Assembly: GCA_014281115.1 (NCBI GenBank)
Contig: JACONQ010000002.1
Span: 1,054,001 to 1,118,000 of the forward strand
Direction of reading: 5' to 3'
Source of the DNA: Laburnicola sp. R22_1
Lineage: Eukaryota > Ascomycota > Dothideomycetes > Pleosporales > Didymosphaeriaceae
Length of the DNA: 64,000 nt
Each line of letters begins with the position of its first letter. Position 1 is the first letter of the stretch. The position numbers and the translations under genes were made by a program. The notes below the pieces were generated by a model. It worked only from the letters and a program-made list of their open reading frames with translations, was not told the DNA's origin and did no database searches. Shown one piece after another: positions 55,293 to 64,000 of this stretch.

Positions 55293-58200
55293 CTACCAGA
55301 GATACTCTGCATTACACATCCTCACCTCCTCCGTGTCTCTCCACGTCGGATGCATCTTACTCCCCTGAGGCGGCAAAACCCTTCTATTCCACAGCCTCGC
55401 AAACCGCCTCGCGCCCTCCTCCTCACTAAACTCAATGACCCACCGATTGTACACCTTATTCATGATAATCTGATTGATGTCCTTTGCGTTCTGCGCTCTC
55501 TCCCAATCATCCTCCTCGCCGGAGTCGTTCCGATTGTGGTTCCACGTCTCGAGAAAGTCGAGGGCGGGGTTATCACCTGTGCGGTCTGCAGAGGCCGATT
55601 TCGTAGCTCTCGCAGCGCGCGGGCTAGCCGAGGAAACGGGGAGGAATCTGGCTTTGAGGTTGATGATGTCGCGCAGGCGGAGTACACTCGCCTGATCGCG
55701 GAGGAAGGGCCAGGAGAGACCGCGCTTAGTGGAGTCTTTCCCGAAGAGCTGGAACATGTCGTAGGGCGAGGGTTCGTAGCCTTCGACGTGGAAGAGGACT
55801 TTGTGGATGGGTTTTCCGGTGGGAGTCGTGGTTGGGACGATGGGCTTGTAGCCGCCCTCTTCGATGAGGTGGGAGAGGGCTGGGTTATAGGGCTGCATGA
55901 CAGTATTCAGTTGGAGCTTCTGGTTGGGAGGAACGAGGAGATAAGACGACGTGGCTGCATGGAGATCTTCGCCGTTTTCGAGGAAGCCGGGGGGCGGAGG
56001 GATGGCGGACAAGATGCTGCTTGGTTGGTGGAGCTGGCACAGCTTGTGCAGACGGTAGGCATTGTTCTGGTATCTAAGAGCTGCCTCGGGGTTTTTGAAA
56101 AGCAGGTAGTAAAAGGGTAACCTTTCCAAACTCAGCGGGTCTCTTCCAGGGATGACTTTGTAGAATTCTCCGTCGCGGGCCCATGTTTCTATGTGCTTTC
56201 CCTTGGGGATCAGGCGGCGGAAGTCCGCTTCTGTAAGCTCAGTGCTGCAGTGTAGGAGCTGGAGCGCTGTGACCTTCTCCGAATGGTTTTTGAACGCTTC
56301 AATGTACTTTTGACGCTCGGTTATCTTGTCATTGGGATGTGTTTTTCTGATCAGAGGAGTAGAGTCGGGAAGATTGAGCTTCGGATAAGGGTTCCGGTTG
56401 GGATGAAACGGCTGCGTGTAATTGGAGACCTCAGGGAAAAGCTCGTCCAGAAGTGACTGGTCGCTCATCTCACCTGCTTCTGGAGAAGCTGGTGCCGGAG
56501 ACGGTCCAGGAGCGACACGCTCCTTTGCGACCGGCAGACTGGATTCATCAATACCTGGTGTCATGCTTGAGTAGTCCGAAGACTTCATCGACCTTGACTG
56601 CGTATGAATTTGACGGACCAGTCTCTGGCTATCTCCGTTGTTCTCAGCTGCCGATTCATAAGATAAGAATGCATCGGGCCGAGGTGGCTTGTTCCTAGCT
56701 CGGTTGACGCCGTTCTCAAGAATATGCAATGCATCGGGCCGCGTATGCTCATTGCCAACTTGTTTAACTCCCTTTGTAGGGACAGACAGTGCATCCGACT
56801 GCGGAGACCTCTTCGCGCCTTGTTCGAAACCTTTGCCAGGAACAGACAATACATCTTTCTCAGACGCTTCGAGCTTGGAATTATGTTGCACAGGCTGAGA
56901 AGGTGCCGCACGCTGTACGTTAATATCCGATAGTTTCGTAAACCGTTCTTGCAGAATTCTGACCTGTTCAGCGAGTTGCTTTAGCTCCAGCTTCAAATCT
57001 TCGTCCGGTTCTACTGTAGATGACCCGACGGGGTTCTCTCCCTTCGAAACAGGCTCCTCTTTCTCTGATGTGGGTGGCGGTGCAGTATCTGGAATACTGG
57101 ACTGCTCCATTGACGACACTTCGAACGTATTGGCTTTCGAAGGAGCATCATCGTGTTTAGCATTATGCCGATCTCCAGTGAGAACCAAAACTCCTTTTGT
57201 GAAGTGTTTTCTTATGAATGATACGCTCTCCATGTTCCCTTTTTGGTTAATAGCCCTGGAATTCGATGGCTCGTTTTGAGGGACTGCTACGAGACCCTGA
57301 AATGGATCTAGCGTCTGTGTTAAGGTTGCAGATTTGACAATCTCATCATTGGGAACGGAAGTGGATGCTGTAGACGTAGTCGAGCCGGAACGACGCTGGG
57401 GCAACTTTTTACTTGTCGATTTAGAGGTATGGTTTGTGGTCTTAGCATTGGAATTGGTCTCGACTTTCAGCTTTTTAGTAGTTCGCTCCGGCGCCCGACG
57501 GTACAGCTCGAAAGTTGCGAGTAACTTGGAGTCCTTTGCCAGCGTTGCCTGTTCGTGTGCCAGGCTTAGATATTTGTGGATATGCTCCGGAATTGATCGA
57601 GTGCGTGGAGATGGCATAGTACCGAGAGCTTTCACAGCGCCAACAAGACAAACCAACGACTTTCGATATAGTTTTTCGGCGCTTCTGCGTTTTGCTGCGA
57701 AGAGCTTCTCCAGTGCACTCATGTTCATATGCTCCAAACAAGCGGGAGACGACTGAGCGTGGCGCCGGGCTTGATGTATCGAGAAAAACGTCTTCTGACA
57801 GGCCCAGCACGCGAACACGTGGCTATGGCCAGGTTCCTCAATCCAGCATGTCTCGTTCGACAACAGATGCTCGGTACGCAGTTTGTTCGTCGCGAACTCG
57901 GCCCGACATGTCTTGCAGGCTTTTTTCCGGACAAGCTCTCCGGTATACAGAGTACTTGTTTCTCCCCATTCTTTGCAATTCCACGTGGCACGGAATGCGT
58001 CACGGCGGCGGTCGGCTCGCTTTTGCAGGGCTTTATCGCGACTCGAGAATGCGGCCGGCCAGCATGCCACGTCCTCTTGCGCATATACGTGGTGGCGCAG
58101 CTTCCCGTGCGTCTCGAAGGTCGAGCGGCAGACATGGCAGGTTTTGGCGTTGGTGTACTCGGGGGGTGACGAGTGCTGGGGGGGCGCAGGTGTCGTGGGC

Positions 58201-58628
58201 GGATGCGCAGGAGTGGGAGAGGTGGACAGCGCAGGAGGGGGAGAGGTGGACAGCGCAGGAGGAGGAGAGGTGGACAGCGCAGGAGGGGGAGAGGTGGACA
58301 GCGCAGGAGGGGGAGAGGTGGACAGCGCAGGAGGGGGAGAGGTGGACAGCGCAGGAGGGGGAGAGGTGGAGGTGGACAGCAGCGCAGGAGTGGGAGAGGT
58401 GGACAGCAGCGCAGCGCCGCGGGCTACGAGGGACCCCCACCATCCCGTGCGCGGTGCCTGCTGTGAAGAAGCGGTGGGCGGCGAGCCATCACCGCCGCCC
58501 GGCGCGTCGTCATCGCGTCGAGCAGGCAGCGCGTCGCGGGCGCGGTCGGACGCCCAGCGGGCCTGGAGAGAGCTCCACGGGGGGGGACATGGCCGTAGAG
58601 GTCGTAGGAGGCGCGGCGGCGGCGGCAT
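55293..58628 (-). CDS. Large putative mitochondrial protein: zinc-finger-like N-terminus plus conserved fungal C-terminal domain
   Basis: Single exon of 1,111 residues from the ATG at 58628; an earlier in-frame ATG is at 58646. The first 30 residues are Arg/Pro-rich without acids, ending SLQARWASDRARDA, which looks like a mitochondrial presequence. Then come about eight tandem copies of LSTSPPPA encoded by a 24-bp minisatellite, and three or four C2H2-like modules (CHVCRSTFETHGKLRHH, CKTCRAEFATNKLRTEH, CWACQKTFFSIHQARRH). The middle 450 residues are Ser/Lys-rich and probably disordered, with a coiled coil (LKLELKQLAEQVRILQERF). The last 330 residues are compact: ALQLLHCSTELTEADFRRL, KVIPGRDPLSLERLPFYYL and VLFHVEGYEPSPYDMFQLF. 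I recall this C-terminal type from fungal proteins of unknown function. Confidence 0.78.
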   Translation of the reverse strand: MPPPPRLLRPLRPCPPPWSSLQARWASDRARDALPARRDDDAPGGGDGSPPTASSQQAPRTGWWGSLVARGAALLSTSPTPALLSTSTSPPPALSTSPPPALSTSPPPALSTSPPPALSTSPPPALSTSPPPALSTSPTPAHPPTTPAPPQHSSPPEYTNAKTCHVCRSTFETHGKLRHHVYAQEDVACWPAAFSSRDKALQKRADRRRDAFRATWNCKEWGETSTLYTGELVRKKACKTCRAEFATNKLRTEHLLSNETCWIEEPGHSHVFACWACQKTFFSIHQARRHAQSSPACLEHMNMSALEKLFAAKRRSAEKLYRKSLVCLVGAVKALGTMPSPRTRSIPEHIHKYLSLAHEQATLAKDSKLLATFELYRRAPERTTKKLKVETNSNAKTTNHTSKSTSKKLPQRRSGSTTSTASTSVPNDEIVKSATLTQTLDPFQGLVAVPQNEPSNSRAINQKGNMESVSFIRKHFTKGVLVLTGDRHNAKHDDAPSKANTFEVSSMEQSSIPDTAPPPTSEKEEPVSKGENPVGSSTVEPDEDLKLELKQLAEQVRILQERFTKLSDINVQRAAPSQPVQHNSKLEASEKDVLSVPGKGFEQGAKRSPQSDALSVPTKGVKQVGNEHTRPDALHILENGVNRARNKPPRPDAFLSYESAAENNGDSQRLVRQIHTQSRSMKSSDYSSMTPGIDESSLPVAKERVAPGPSPAPASPEAGEMSDQSLLDELFPEVSNYTQPFHPNRNPYPKLNLPDSTPLIRKTHPNDKITERQKYIEAFKNHSEKVTALQLLHCSTELTEADFRRLIPKGKHIETWARDGEFYKVIPGRDPLSLERLPFYYLLFKNPEAALRYQNNAYRLHKLCQLHQPSSILSAIPPPPGFLENGEDLHAATSSYLLVPPNQKLQLNTVMQPYNPALSHLIEEGGYKPIVPTTTPTGKPIHKVLFHVEGYEPSPYDMFQLFGKDSTKRGLSWPFLRDQASVLRLRDIINLKARFLPVSSASPRAARATKSASADRTGDNPALDFLETWNHNRNDSGEEDDWERAQNAKDINQIIMNKVYNRWVIEFSEEEGARRFARLWNRRVLPPQGSKMHPTWRDTEEVRMCNAEYLW
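58216..58412. repeat. Coding 24-bp minisatellite (LSTSPPPA repeats)
   Basis: Tandem units of GGTGGACAGCGCAGGAGG-type sequence, 24 bp long, in frame with the gene at 55293..58628 and encoding about eight LSTSP(P/T)PA units. One unit is extended by GGAGGT and others by AGC insertions, so length variation has preserved the frame. Confidence 0.9.
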
Positions 58629-58775
58629 CAATCCGTCACATTGCACGCTTCGTGGTGTTGGCCCAGCCCGCCAGAAAAGTTGGGAAGCCTCGGGCGCTTA
58701 GTCATCGCCCGTCCATCCACCGCACCGCCACACTGCAGTGCACAATTTCGTCCCAGCGAAGGAATATTCGCCATC
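58629..58775. promoter_or_regulatory. Compact divergent promoter (147 bp)
   Basis: Separates the start of the large zinc-finger-like protein (minus) from the start of AFG2 (plus). Both 5' leaders must lie within or overlap this stretch. Confidence 0.45.
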
Positions 58776-61109
58776 ATGACGGCGACGGCCTTCACCCTAC
58801 GTCCGCTGGAGCGTACCTCTGGGAGCAGCAGCCTCGACCAGGCCGCTTTCCGCGTCCACCTCTCCGCAAAAGAGCTGCAGAACTTGGGCCTCGCACCTGG
58901 CGCCCGCATCCGCATCATAAGCACCACCAAAGGCTTCCGCGGATTTGCTCTCGCTTGGCTTGCCCAGCAGACTAACACAGGGAACAAGCCTATAGCCAAG
59001 GTTTCGGATCTGTTGCGGGAGAGATACGAGCTGACGCTTACGGATGCCATCTTTATAGAGAAAGTCAATGAAGCCCCGACGGCCGTCAATTCGGTCGACG
59101 TTACCATCTCACAGTCCTCAGACGCACTCAGCAGGTACTCCACGGCCCAAAAGTTGACTTCGTGGACCAAGGTTGCACTGGGTATGCTGGAATAGAACAT
59201 CTTGTCCATTTCTCTACTAACATCCCCAGCCGAACTAGAAATTCTAGCGCCAGGATGCTCTTTCGACATAGAGAAGAGACCCAAATCGTTGGGCCAAGGC
59301 TCGAAATTGCGTATGACAATTACAAGCGTCGATCCTGACTCAGATGAAAATCACCCCCTGTTCTTTGATCTTGACGACTCCCATGTGGCCTTCACATCCG
59401 AGCTCACGCTCAAGGCTATCGAGCGCAGTACCGTTCTACGCATCCAAGGCAGTGCTATCGGCGGCCTTTCTGACCATATCAAAACCATCAACAAGAACCT
59501 TGCATTTATTTCAAGCGCGGCTTTTCCCCTTTCCAATCCGCGCCTCCTCGGGCCTACGTCTTTTCTCCTACATGGTCCGGAGGGCTGTGGGAAAAGTCTG
59601 CTGCTTCAGCGTCTATCTGAGGCTTCCTGGCGCAAAATTTACACACTGGACCAGAAATGGCTGGCTGCAAATCGGAAAGGGCAAGCTGAAGCATTATCGG
59701 AACATGTCTTTGACGCCGCCCTCAGAAATCAACCCGCCTTGATTGTGATAGATGATCTCGACAAGTTCATACAGAAAGCGGAAACCCTGGTGAGTCAAAT
59801 GCAACTGGAGTTGAAGAGGCTCAAGAACACCCAAGTAGTAGTCGCGGCAGCTACCCGCACGATCTACGATGTTGATGCTAGCCTTCGCTCTCCGTTAGGA
59901 CTCAGGATTGAACTTGAATTATTCCCTCCAGACGTCAAGCAAAGAGAAGATATACTGGAGCAGATATTGAACCCCAGCATGGACACTACGAATCTTGATC
60001 TGGCATCCTTGGCCGAACGGTGCCATGGTTTTGTTGGGCGCGACATTCATAAACTCTGCGTTTACGCTAGATACCATCGTCGGGATCAGATCAACGACTC
60101 TTTGGAAGATGCTGATAAGGATACGTTAAATGAGGTCCTTGAAAAGGTAGAATTCGTAAGACAAGAGAACTTCGACGCCGTCATCGATCAGATTCAACCC
60201 ACGGTCCTTAAAGGAGGTATCCTTGAAGTGCCCAAGGTCAAATGGTCTGACATTGCTGGAGTGGACCATGTGAGAACGCGGCTTGAGTCAATCATTGTTC
60301 GCCCATACAAGGTAAAGACCAGAGTTTCCAGCTTTTGCCAGGCACTCTATATTAACCGGACGTAGTTTCCTGACCTGGATATCAAATTCGGCGCTCCCCA
60401 GTCGCTCAAGGGTGTCTTGCTGTACGGCCCCCCTGGCTGTGCAAAGACTCTGATAGCCCAGGCCGTCGCTACAGAATCCAACCAGAATTTCCTCGCTGTC
60501 AAAGGGTCAGAGCTTATCAAGATGTACGTCGGAGAATCTGAAAGGGCCATCCGGGACGTGTTCCGTCGAGCGCGCGCTGCTAAGCCATGCATCATTTTCT
60601 TTGATGAGATTGACTCAATTGGCAAATCGCGCGAAAAGACTCAAGAGAGTGGTCTCAACGTTGTCACTACACTGCTAAATGAGATGGATGGCATCGAAGC
60701 TCTCAAGGATGTCTTCATCATCGGGGCAACAAACCGGCCTGACATCCTAGACTCGGCACTGCTCCGCGTGGGTCGCTTCGACGTTCATTGTCATATCGGG
60801 CTACCAAATCAGGAAGCAAGACGACAGATTCTCGAGATCCACACCAGGAAGTGGCCGCTTGCGGAAGATGTGGATCTGAACATGCTCGCCTTCAGGACGG
60901 AAGGGAGCAGCGGTGCAGATATCAAGGGCTTGTGTGCTGGCGTTGTGGAAATGGCTAAAACGGACCATCAGCTTTCCCCCGAGGGCCCGGCTGAGGTTCG
61001 CATGAGCCACTTCGACGCGGCCCTGAAGGAGCATGTTCCGCGTACGCTGGCTGAAGAAGCCGCTCGTTATGAAGGATGGCGACCCGGGAAGTCGTTGGCT
61101 GCAGAATGA
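58776..61109 (+). CDS. AFG2: AAA ATPase Afg2/Drg1 (ribosome biogenesis)
   Basis: Exons 58776..59181, 59230..60311 and 60366..61109 give 743 residues (yeast Afg2 780). It is a Cdc48-like hexameric ATPase that releases Rlp24 from pre-60S particles in the cytoplasm. After an N-terminal double-psi-type domain (residues 1-170), AAA-1 has Walker A LHGPEGCGKS and Walker B VIDDLD. AAA-2 has GPPGCAKT, with Ala where most AAA proteins have Gly, a known quirk of Afg2 (GPPGCSKT in yeast), then FDEIDSI, GATNRPDILD and LLRVGRFD. SDIAGVDHVRTRLESI precedes AAA-2. D1 lacks an obvious arginine finger of RPGRFD type. PEX1 was considered and rejected because D2 matches Afg2. Introns are 48 and 54 nt. Confidence 0.92.
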
Positions 61110-62119
61110 AGCATGCGGAAGAAGGCTCGGAATCAGCCGCATGAAGTCCCAGTCCCGTCTAGCAAGTTGGAGACCAACAGAGGTTCTCCCGATTCGTTTA
61201 CGAGAATAACTGGAGGCATTAGGCAAGCTGAGGTGAGATGTTCGATGCGGGGACGGACATATTAGCCGCAGGCACGGCGCGAAGAGCGGCAGCTCCCAGC
61301 CAACATGTGAGCTAATCTTCCGACGCGCCGGTTGCTTCCCGTCAGCTTCCGCAGGTTCCCGTACGTAATGTTGGCTGTTTTGAAGTACAAGGTTGTACCT
61401 GAACTGAGCGGCAACGTCACCGTATGCACTATGTTCATCCGATCCCACATGCCGGGAAAACGATCAACAAGAACGCCTGGTGTTTGAGAACATGTTGTCT
61501 TTCGTTTTGCTGTGTCCAGCCCGAGGCGCACTTGTCATTTCAGCCGTTGACGCTGACATCCTTGCCTAGCGTGTGGAAAAGGCGAAATTGCGCACAGGAG
61601 CGTGAAACCGGGGCTCGTGCGCATGGGTTGCATCCCCACCATGTCGGAGGTTCGAGACAATCGATCCCAGTTAATTGCAAGGTCTGTTGCTGTCGCAACT
61701 CGCCATTGTCCTGAAATTCAGCCAATCCAGAGCCCTGCAGCATCCTGATCCTCGTTGTGACGCATGCTTCATTCCCCCATTTACGCGCAGGCCCTAACTC
61801 GTGTAATTTGTTCCTGACGCCCAGTAGTTGCAACGTACGCGGCTTAGCAGCCACAGTCTACACTAGTGTCATCGTGGTAGGGCATGAATCCGTCCCGATA
61901 GGCGGGACGCTCAGTGTTCGGTCGCGATTCTCAATTTCCTTTTGCTATTCTTTCTGCTCTTCATCTCGCACTGCCTTTCCTTCCTTCTGTTCTGTTTGCG
62001 CGTCCTTTGGTTCTCCTAAGAACCGTCCGTTCCTTACCTGTCGATCATTACATTTCAGTCGCTCCTTCATCATCATCTTGAGCCAGTCTTGACACCTACT
62101 AAAACTTCTTGAAACCGCT
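61110..62119. other. Intergenic region
   Basis: About 1 kb between AFG2 and the next same-strand gene. The last 200 bp are pyrimidine-rich (TTCTTTCTGCTCTTC and similar), typical of a fungal promoter and leader. No gene supported. Confidence 0.5.
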
Positions 62120-64000
62120 ATGGCTAGGATGTTGAACAGGTCGAGATCTTTCCGAATGCTGAGAGGTGGACACAAGGATATGCACCCACGGGAACCTGCC
62201 GAACCAACGCCACAGCCCACTTTATCACCTGCCGATGCCACCAGATTAAAGGCGCTCCCGCCTGTCACACGAGCAGAAAGCAGAGTTGAAACTCCCGATC
62301 CCGAGATGCTGCAACGGCCAAGGACTTCGAGCGGGCCAGGTGATCGCTCAACGCTGTTCCACAAAAAAGTATCACCGATCCAACACCCCGAAGACCACGG
62401 CTTTCAACTATCATATGTGTCGCCTACGAAATCTGCAACAGTCCTCTACACTGCGGAGGTGCTTGAAGACCAGGAAGGAATAATCGGCATAGCGCTCGGA
62501 AGTCCTACCATGGCCCCGCAACACTGGAACAACCCACCTTACTCGACCGACTTCGGCACCCAAAAGCACGGCAATATCACTGAGATCTCTTCCAACAACC
62601 ACTCTCCGAGAGCTTTTCCTCAAGCAACTGCAAATAACGAAGAGGCACGGAAGCCCAAGATCAGTCGATGGAAATCACTTTTCAAAAAGACTGCGCCGCC
62701 ACCCCGTTCGCAGGACAAAGATTCTTTCTACGAACTAGTAACGGCAGTGACCTCTACGCGCTTTCGCAGCTCTCAAGACAATGGTTCTGTAGATTCTGGA
62801 TCACTCGTGCAACAACCGGAGGTCGCTGATGCGAGACCATCACCAACATACACATTCAAACCCGATATTAGACAGTCGCGCATGGTGCCTAAGGGATATC
62901 CACAACCAGCAATAGACACCAGGCCACGGGCTCTGACTACCGGAGCGACTCCTGCGAGCATATCAAAGCCACCACTCTCACGCTTCGCTCTGGACCCGAC
63001 ACCTCATTCAGCCTCCGACAGTCCTGTGGCAGTCCCTGCATTGACACTATCTGGCGCGTCTCAACCCACATCTCCTCGGAGGACCGATGACAAACCTCTC
63101 CTTGATGTGGACATACCTTCCGTGCACATGGAGCGATATAGTGTCATGTTCAGCGGTCTACTCCAACAACAGGCTACAAGCACCTCCTCGTCGCTCTTGC
63201 AAAGGCGACAAGGCAACTCGGACAAGCCAAAGCCCCTAAACGCGTTGTCAACGAAGGTACGTTACGCAGAAGGTATCTAGACGGATCTTTCTCTAATGTG
63301 TCACACAGAACGACGAGCGCCAGTCTCGAGAGGGACCTCTGCAACGAAGGGCAACCTCGCCCAACCTACCATCAAAATCTCCTTCAGCTCACTTGTCGCT
63401 CTTCCCATCAGCAAACACCAGCAGGACACCATCACCACATCCATTGCCCGTAATGGGACCGCGGGCATTACAGCGTTCGAAGACTGAATCAGCAAGCTCA
63501 TCAGTCCAACAGATATCCCCACCACGTGCGCAAAAACGCAGCGTCCCTTCTCAAAGTTTTACGAGAAGGACGAGACAGCAGCCGGATTACGCAGACGTCC
63601 CATCACTCTCACGTACTTCTAGTCCCGCTTCGGAGCTCAGCTTTGATTCGGACACGGAAAGTATCACAACAGTTGCGACGCCCATCGCCGTACCGAGATC
63701 GCTGAAACTACCGATCCAAGACAACGAACCAGTATGGGAGATCATCCAGAAAAAGCCATCCATGAATACGGTTACTAAAGCATCTGCGCTTCAATCTCAC
63801 CCTACTAGTGGGTCGCAACCATCCCCAGCTATTAAGGAGCCTCTATCGGCTTCGCGCAGCCCAGGACTCGGGCGCACACGGTCTCATGCAGCCTTGTCAC
63901 CTTCTCCGCGATCAGCAACCCGTTTTGAGAATACCACGCAGGCGACGGTTGGTGTAGCACGGTCCGTGTCGGTGTCTCGAGCGACCAAACCCGATAGACT
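62120..64000 (+). CDS. Ser/Pro-rich protein of unknown function (3' partial)
   Basis: Exon 1 62120..63256 and exon 2 from 63309 to the window edge, still open; at least 609 residues. The N-terminus is basic (MARMLNRSRSFRMLRGG). The rest is dominated by Ser, Pro, Thr and charged residues with many SP/TP sites and is probably disordered. Short blocks that look constrained are KPKISRWKSLFKK, TDFGTQKHGNITEIS and DVDIPSVHMERYSVMFSGLL, the last resembling a short docking motif. No domain is recognised; similar architecture is common among fungal polarity and signalling scaffolds. The intron (52 nt, donor GTACGT, branch CTAAT, acceptor CACAG) restores a long frame beyond an early stop at 63280. Confidence 0.75.

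Noticed and set aside
57692..58975. Long plus-strand open frame antisense to the zinc-finger-like gene
   Set aside because: It is the mirror of the coding minisatellite and GC-rich codons; the minus-strand frame has presequence, zinc-binding motifs and a conserved C-terminus.
58776..61109. Assignment as peroxisomal PEX1
   Set aside because: The second ATPase domain (GPPGCAKT, KGSELIKMYVGESERAIRDVF) matches Afg2/Drg1, not Pex1.

Overview
This is nuclear DNA from a filamentous ascomycete (Pezizomycotina; I infer a dothideomycete, with only moderate confidence about the class). The evidence is short introns with GT..CTAAC..AG signals, a conserved core of single-copy eukaryotic genes, a HeLo-type protein, a CFEM-like surface protein, and Fot1/pogo transposons decayed by C-to-T changes of the kind repeat-induced point mutation (RIP) leaves. 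Many genes here are split into tiny exons, and four of them (RPL7, GOT1, DAD4 and a pair of small secreted proteins) only appear after manual splicing.

Layout. 0-14 kb: a protein tyrosine phosphatase with a rhodanese-like domain (5' end outside the window), a GDSL esterase with a frame break, DAHP synthase, a conserved protein of unknown function, an NAPE-PLD/Fmp30-type metallo-hydrolase and a Pcl-type cyclin. 14-18 kb: a long stretch with no gene I can support. 18-22.6 kb: a nested transposon. A 4.0-kb Fot1/pogo element with 62-bp terminal inverted repeats (TIRs) sits in an AT-rich minisatellite, and its transposase gene is split by a 2.1-kb relative with 48-bp TIRs. Both are full of TAG stops.

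23.5-37.5 kb: dense housekeeping genes. These are RPL7 (nine exons, with an intronic C/D box snoRNA), a small orphan ORF, a CFEM-like GPI protein, GOT1, IES6, DAD4, ARP5, an NDUFAF7-type methyltransferase and a CDK10/11-type kinase. IES6 and ARP5 encode the two partners of one INO80 module and lie 1.2 kb apart with DAD4 between them.

37.8-42 kb: an accessory island with two tandem small secreted proteins sharing an identical ten-cysteine pattern, then a third, nearly intact Fot1/pogo element with 41-bp TIRs and a single frame break.

42-64 kb: an RNPS1-like splicing factor, profilin, a HeLo-domain pseudokinase, a metallophosphoesterase, RPS14 (with a GC-AG intron), prephenate dehydrogenase, a TMEM16 scramblase, a large zinc-finger-like putative mitochondrial protein with a coding minisatellite, the ribosome-biogenesis ATPase AFG2, and the start of a Ser/Pro-rich protein that runs off the end.

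The most interesting items are the paired cysteine-rich secreted proteins, the snoRNA inside RPL7, the nested transposon in its minisatellite, and the IES6-DAD4-ARP5 cluster. All exon boundaries were read by eye and checked for frame continuity; no transcript data or database search was available.
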